A stretch of 64,000 nucleotides of DNA, taken from the NCBI RefSeq assembly GCF_001641635.1, contig NZ_LUUB01000079.1, positions 245,042 to 309,041 of the forward strand. Direction: 5' to 3'. The translations under genes were made by a program, and so were the position numbers. Every line of letters starts with the position of its first letter. Position 1 is the first letter of the stretch. The DNA is from Bradyrhizobium centrolobii (GTDB taxonomy: Bacteria > Pseudomonadota > Alphaproteobacteria > Rhizobiales > Xanthobacteraceae). A model generated the notes under the pieces. The model was not told the origin of the DNA. It was given only the letters and a program-made list of their open reading frames with translations, and did no database searches. Shown one piece after another: positions 60,538 through 64,000 of this stretch.

Positions 60538-60659
60538 CGTTTGTCGCCGCAGATGTGATCGTCGCCGGAAGCGCGAGGACGCCACGCCCCGCGCGTGGCG
60601 AGCGCGAGGAAGCCGGCATAGCCAAACAGGTTGAGCAGGACTTCAAGCCACGGGGGCAT
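60534..60659 (-). CDS. Micro membrane protein of 41 residues
   Basis: M-P-P-W-L-E-V-L-L-N-L-F-G-Y-A-G-F-L-A-L-A-T is one hydrophobic segment, followed by a basic tail with R-G-A-W-R-P-R. ATG 60659 has AAGAGG upstream. Its stop codon is the complement of the convergent neighbour's stop (CTAG). Frame longer upstream is not needed. Confidence 0.58.
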   Translation of the reverse strand: MPPWLEVLLNLFGYAGFLALATRGAWRPRASGDDHICGDKR

Positions 60660-61060
60660 CTCGGGCCTCTTGGCGTGATGAACAGCATCAACGCCGTCGC
60701 CAGGCCCCTTGTTCCCGGCACGCAACAGGGAACGCCCTTCAGATCTTCGAGGACGGATCGAGCCGGCGGCCGAGGTTTGCCACCGTCTCCGCCGAGGGAG
60801 ACTCCGTCTAGTCTGCTGCCATCTCCCTCCATGAAACTGAAAACCCCGCCAGCATCACTTGGATACTGACGGGGCTTCGTGCTCTCGCCTCAGTCGGATG
60901 GCGGAGGCTGTCGCACTTGTGACCTGAACGCCGGGGGCGCGATGCCGTTCCCATCGTTCCGACATTTTTGTGTGGGCCGTGGTTCCGCTGCCCTGCGCGC
61001 TAGCGCGCAACCACCACAGACCCTCGGCGTTATCTCGCCAGACGCGAAGGAGGAGAATGC
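60660..61060. other. Gap with one hairpin
   Basis: 401 bp without a supported gene. CCCCGCCAG (60845-60853) and CTGACGGGG (60868-60876) form a stem with one mismatch; read on the minus strand it is followed by TTTTC, so it could terminate minus-strand transcription. Confidence 0.45.
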
Positions 61061-61348
61061 ATGATGAAGAAGACACTGGCTGTTTTGGCCACGGCAGCGA
61101 CCGTCGGCGTGACCGCGGTCGCGGCACCGGCCCCCGCGCAGGCACGCCACATTGGACCGGGCCTTGCATTCGGTCTGGCCGCCGGCGCGATCACGGCCGG
61201 CGCCATCGCGGCGTCCCATCCGTACGGCTACTACGGCCCTGGCTACGGCTATTATGAAGGCCCGGGCTACTATTACGGACCGGGTCCGTACGCCTATTAC
61301 GGCGGGCCGGGTTACTACCGGCACCGCTACTACCGCCACTACTGGTAA
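61061..61348 (+). CDS. Exported Gly/Tyr-rich protein
   Basis: A 95-residue protein. After a signal peptide (L-A-V-L-A-T-A-A-T-V-G-V-T-A-V-A-A-P-A-P-A-Q-A) and a second hydrophobic glycine/alanine stretch, the rest is low-complexity: Tyr/Gly/Pro (Y-G-Y-Y-G-P-G-Y-G-Y-Y) ending in Arg/His/Tyr. Such tails are common in small envelope proteins of rhizobia and may be adhesive or disordered. AAGGAGGAGAATGC precedes the start; a second ATG is one codon inside. A strong terminator follows. Confidence 0.8.
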   Translation: MMKKTLAVLATAATVGVTAVAAPAPAQARHIGPGLAFGLAAGAITAGAIAASHPYGYYGPGYGYYEGPGYYYGPGPYAYYGGPGYYRHRYYRHYW

Positions 61349-61351
61349 GCG

Positions 61352-61381
61352 AAAAGCCCGGAGCGTTGCTCCGGGCTTTTT
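61352..61381 (+). terminator. Intrinsic terminator
   Basis: AAAAGCCCGGAGC, loop GTT, GCTCCGGGCTTTT, then T: a perfect 13-bp stem with T-run, 3 bp after the Gly/Tyr-rich protein gene. It also ends with A-run on the other side, so it is bidirectional. Confidence 0.92.
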
Positions 61382-61408
61382 CATGCGCGGCGATTTTGAC
61401 GTGATGTC

Positions 61409-61573
61409 CTACGGCCAGAGCGAGGGCCGTTCCACCTTCCGGGCGTTCTCCAGCGTGGACACGAAGTATTCCTCACGCTCACGCTTGAACTTCTCCTGCG
61501 TGGCGCGGAAGGCCGCTACACGTGCGGCAATCTCATCGCGCTCGCGTGCTTTGCGTTCTTCGTCTTCGGTCAT
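61409..61573 (-). CDS. Small charged coiled-coil protein
   Basis: A 54-residue protein, M-T-E-D-E-E-R-K-A-R-E-R-D-E-I-A-A-R-V, then F-R-A-T-Q-E-K-F-K-R-E-R-E-E-Y: a highly charged helix with heptad-like spacing. AAAGGGA lies 6 bp before ATG 61573; an ATG two codons earlier is also in frame. It ends R-P-S-L-W-P. It is too short for most gene finders. Function unknown; it is convergent with the Gly/Tyr-rich protein gene. Confidence 0.68.
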   Translation of the reverse strand: MTEDEERKARERDEIAARVAAFRATQEKFKREREEYFVSTLENARKVERPSLWP

Positions 61574-61818
61574 GTCCATTCCCTTTGTTCACTACTGAAC
61601 TCAAGCACTGCCGCCGCATCGCGTTGAGTCGCATCTGCAGTATGCATTGGCACTTCTGATTCTGGCGTCAATGGGGACGAGGCATTGCAGGATTGTGATA
61701 AGCGAAGAACGGAAAAATCTGCCGACCGCATCTCGCTGCGCGGTGGATAAGAGCGTCAACAATCTTGTCGCTTGTCTGTTCCGCCGCTAGCCAAAAAAAA
61801 GGAAATCGGGGAGCTGCG

Positions 61819-62049
61819 ATGGCGAAAATCGATCTGGACTCACTGAGCATCGAAGAGCTGGCGGAGCTGCGCGAGCGCGCGAATGCAAAACTCCTGGAGA
61901 AGGTCGCTGCGCGTCAGGCCGAGCTCGAAAAGCTCTCCCAATATGGCAAGCCGCCGAAGAAGGCCGCGCTTGCACCGGCGGCGCCGAAAGCGCGCAAGAG
62001 CGACGAGGCGGCCGCCGCACCGAGGGACAACGTCGCGACAGCGGCTTGA
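61819..62049 (+). CDS. Small protein with H-NS-like N-terminal helix and basic Ala/Lys tail
   Basis: A 76-residue protein. The N-terminal 40 residues (L-S-I-E-E-L-A-E-L-R-E-R-A-N, then V-A-A-R-Q-A-E-L-E-K-L) look like the oligomerisation helix of H-NS/HvrA-type nucleoid proteins. The rest is a basic, low-complexity P-P-K-K-A-A-L-A-P-A-A-P-K-A-R-K tail, with no canonical DNA-binding domain. It may be a chromatin-associated or regulator-interfering short form. ATG 61819 is preceded by GGGGAG. Family by resemblance only. Confidence 0.6.
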   Translation: MAKIDLDSLSIEELAELRERANAKLLEKVAARQAELEKLSQYGKPPKKAALAPAAPKARKSDEAAAAPRDNVATAA

Positions 62050-62150
62050 GGCGCGCCTGCCGCGAAGGCAGCACGCACCATCCATGGATCACGGCAACGT
62101 CCGCTCCCGGCATGCTATAGAGCCATGCTCGGAAAAACGGATGGCCTGCC

Positions 62151-62912
62151 ATGATTGCATCGGATCTTCGCAGCGGCGTTGAACGGCTCGGCGACATGAT
62201 CGCCGCGGCAAAGACCATCGTGCCGTTCACCGGCGCCGGCATCTCGACCGAGTGCGGCATACCCGACTTCCGCTCACCCGGGGGCTTGTGGACCCGCAAC
62301 CGTCCGATCCCGTTCGACGAATTCGTCGCAAGCCAGGATGCCCGCGACGAATCCTGGCGCCGGCGCTTTGCCATGGAAACGACCTTTGCGGCGGCGCGGC
62401 CCGGACGCGGCCATCGGGCGCTCGCCTCGCTCTACCGCGCCGGCAAGATTCCCGCGATCATCACCCAGAACATCGACAATCTGCATCAGGCCTCGGGTTT
62501 CGCTCCCGACCACGTGATTGAACTTCACGGCAATACTACTTATGCGCGCTGCATCGGATGTGGGCAGACCTATCAGCTCGACTGGGTGAAGAGCCGCTTC
62601 GAGGTCGACGGTGCCGCGCCCGATTGCACCGTATGCGACGAACCGGTGAAGACCGCGACCGTTTCGTTCGGCCAGGCGATGCCGGAGGATGCGATGCAGC
62701 GCGCAACGGAGCTGTCGCAGACCTGTGATCTCTTTATCGCGATCGGTTCCTCGCTCGTGGTGTGGCCCGCCGCGGGTTTTCCGATGATGGCGAAGAACTG
62801 CGGTGCGCGTTTAGTGATCATCAATCGCGAGCCCACTGAACAGGACGACATCGCTGATCTCGTGATCCGTCACGACATCGGCGAAGCACTCGGGCCCTTT
62901 GTCGGTAATTGA
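62151..62912 (+). CDS. NAD-dependent protein deacylase, SIR2 family
   Basis: A 253-residue sirtuin. G-A-G-I-S-T-E-C-G-I-P-D-F-R (about 26-39), T-Q-N-I-D-N-L-H-Q (about 104-112), the catalytic H-G (about 125) and C-x-x-C pairs C-I-G-C and C-T-V-C (zinc) are all intact, as is I-G-S-S-L-V-V-W-P. It removes acetyl or other acyl groups from lysines in the cytoplasm. Stand-alone gene. Class II/III versus bacterial CobB cannot be settled here. Confidence 0.95.
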   Translation: MIASDLRSGVERLGDMIAAAKTIVPFTGAGISTECGIPDFRSPGGLWTRNRPIPFDEFVASQDARDESWRRRFAMETTFAAARPGRGHRALASLYRAGKIPAIITQNIDNLHQASGFAPDHVIELHGNTTYARCIGCGQTYQLDWVKSRFEVDGAAPDCTVCDEPVKTATVSFGQAMPEDAMQRATELSQTCDLFIAIGSSLVVWPAAGFPMMAKNCGARLVIINREPTEQDDIADLVIRHDIGEALGPFVGN

Positions 62913-63086
62913 GGCATCAATTTGATTCGCGGCCGTGCAAGCTGTTCATAGGTTCCGGCGAATCTCTTTTTTGTCTATGCCTCGCAACCGGGAGTGTTAT
63001 CTTTTGATTCGAAAGATTCGCGTCGCGTCTTACTGGGAAGCTTCTCGATAGACGCGTGATTCGACTCCGCCGCTGAGGCGGGTTGC

Positions 63087-63776
63087 ATGGCAGGTGTGGG
63101 GTCCGGGGTTATGGGGTCGTCGGACGGATTTGAGTCCAAGAAAGTCGGAATTCCTGCGTCGGGCGGCGCGTCGCCGGGCCGGCATGCGCCAGGCGAACTC
63201 GGCGGCGTTGGTCGCGATCCCGCGATCAATCCCTTCACCGGACTGGGCGAAGCCAGCGCCAACCTCGTCGAGGTCACCGGCGTCATCAAGTGGTTCGACG
63301 CCTCGAAGGGCTACGGCTTCATCGTTCCCGACAATGGCTGGCCGGACGTGCTCTTGCACGTGACCGTTCTCAGGCGCGACGGTTTCCAGACGGCTTATGA
63401 AGGTGCCCGCGTCGTCGTCGAATGCATCCAGCGCGCCAAAGGCTACCAGGCGTTCCGGGTGGTCTCGATGGACGAGTCGACCGCGATCCATCCGGCGCAG
63501 ATGCTGCCGCCGCGCACCCATGTCACGGTGACGCCGACCAGCGGGCTGGAGCGCGCCCAGGTCAAATGGTTCAACCGGCTGCGCGGCTTCGGCTTCCTGA
63601 CCTGCGGGGAAGGCACGCCCGACATCTTCGTGCACATGGAGACGCTGCGGCGCTTCGGCATGACCGAATTGCGGCCCGGCCAGTATGTGCTGGTCCGCTA
63701 TGGGCCGGGCTCCAAGGGCATGATGGCGGCCGAGATCCATCCCGAGTCCGGGTCGCCGGGACTTTCTTCTCACTAG
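63087..63776 (+). CDS. Double cold-shock-domain protein
   Basis: A 229-residue protein with two cold-shock domains. The first (about 70-135) has G-V-I-K-W-F-D-A-S-K-G-Y-G-F-I and D-V-L-L-H-V-T-V-L; the second (about 153-220) has Q-V-K-W-F-N-R-L-R-G-F-G-F-L and D-I-F-V-H-M-E-T-L: RNP1 and RNP2 motifs of both are kept. The N-terminal 65 residues are disordered and Gly/Ser-rich. It binds single-stranded RNA or DNA. The ATG at 63087 is used; 63111 (M-G-S-S-D-G-F) is an equally plausible start. Confidence 0.93.
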   Translation: MAGVGSGVMGSSDGFESKKVGIPASGGASPGRHAPGELGGVGRDPAINPFTGLGEASANLVEVTGVIKWFDASKGYGFIVPDNGWPDVLLHVTVLRRDGFQTAYEGARVVVECIQRAKGYQAFRVVSMDESTAIHPAQMLPPRTHVTVTPTSGLERAQVKWFNRLRGFGFLTCGEGTPDIFVHMETLRRFGMTELRPGQYVLVRYGPGSKGMMAAEIHPESGSPGLSSH

Positions 63777-63950
63777 AAGGCTGGCCTTCTCACCGGAAGA
63801 CTGTCGTCCTGCTGGCGGCTCCAAGGCCGCCAACTCCCGCAATCGTGAGCAGGGGCGCGCGTCCGCACCGGGCCGCGCCATCTGGTTTTTGTCACGATCG
63901 CCGCGTAAGGATGTTCCAGTCCCACGCCGCCAGGCCATGAGTGCCATCCC

Positions 63951-64000
63951 ATGCGTTTTGATCGAAAGGCCGCCTGGTTCCTTGCCAGGAGCTGGCTCGC
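63951..64000 (+). CDS. Start of an exported protein, cut by the window end
   Basis: From ATG 63951 the frame M-R-F-D-R-K-A-A-W-F-L-A-R-S-W-L is open to the edge. Basic residues followed by a hydrophobic run look like the beginning of a signal peptide. A DUF192 protein often follows the double cold-shock gene in rhizobia; that is memory and not shown by the sequence. An overlapping frame from 63937 is less signal-like. Confidence 0.4.
   Translation, partial: MRFDRKAAWFLARSWL

Noticed and set aside
1..64000. CRISPR array, rRNA operon, prophage or intact insertion sequence
   Set aside because: No regularly spaced repeats, rRNA sequence, integrase or transposase was seen on either strand.

Overview
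The window is GC-rich DNA from an alphaproteobacterium, almost certainly a Bradyrhizobium or a very close relative. The evidence is a class I polyhydroxyalkanoate synthase, a homoserine dehydrogenase/GlpX block, TctCBA transport, many GST, cupin and PilZ genes, rhizobial-type dispersed palindromes (GAGCATGATC...GATCATGCTC and GTCATTCCGG...CCGGAATGAC), a porin-like mini-protein and numerous tiny membrane proteins. No CRISPR array, rRNA, prophage or intact insertion sequence was seen. Most open frames opposite the real genes are high-GC shadows.

Layout. 0-9 kb: the end of argC, a divergent ornithine-carbamoyltransferase-like gene, a MAPEG protein, phaC, a lipoprotein, then an aminotransferase, homoserine dehydrogenase and fructose-bisphosphatase glpX, followed by a HAD-family dehalogenase and a GST. 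9.7-10.2 kb: remnant of an autotransporter gene. 10.4-17.4 kb: a self-contained catabolic cluster (GntR regulator, enoyl-CoA hydratase, CoA-transferase, TctC-TctB-TctA, PdxA-like dehydrogenase) with twin putative operators. 17.8-26 kb: cupins, an L,D-transpeptidase, an NmrA-like protein, a TAXI-type binding protein, an AraC regulator, an MFS transporter and an ASCH protein. 26-35 kb: FtsH-type protease, an inverted-order chemotaxis-like receptor, recJ, an SDR, a class II aldolase and a lytic transglycosylase. 35.6-37.2 kb: a frameshifted MarR gene facing an AhpD-like gene and a cupin. 37.3-45.2 kb: an M23 peptidase, the efp/epmA/epmB elongation-factor-P module, aroG with a leader-peptide attenuator, HdeD and PrsW. 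45.7-52 kb: small proteins, a PilZ protein and a complete sugar-type ABC importer. 52.9-55.3 kb: an archaeal-type FBP aldolase/phosphatase next to a phosphofructokinase with pyrophosphate-type residues. 55.4-64 kb: tRNA-Glu, many very small secreted, membrane or metal-ribbon proteins, a GST, a VOC protein, a sirtuin and a double cold-shock-domain protein.

Strongest regulatory find: aroG (minus strand) is preceded by a promoter-like sequence, an apparently leaderless 26-codon peptide gene with six aromatic codons among codons 8-14, and a perfect terminator hairpin with a U-tract. The 5-prime arm of that hairpin can instead pair with the leader coding sequence. This is the architecture of ribosome-mediated attenuation sensing aromatic amino acids. 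Strongest metabolic find: the paired FBP aldolase/phosphatase and PPi-type phosphofructokinase. Also notable are the GntR cluster with duplicated TTTTGCAT(G/T)CAAAA sites, single-base frameshifts in marR and in a small membrane-protein gene, and a carbamoyltransferase homologue that has lost the canonical carbamoyl-phosphate motif.
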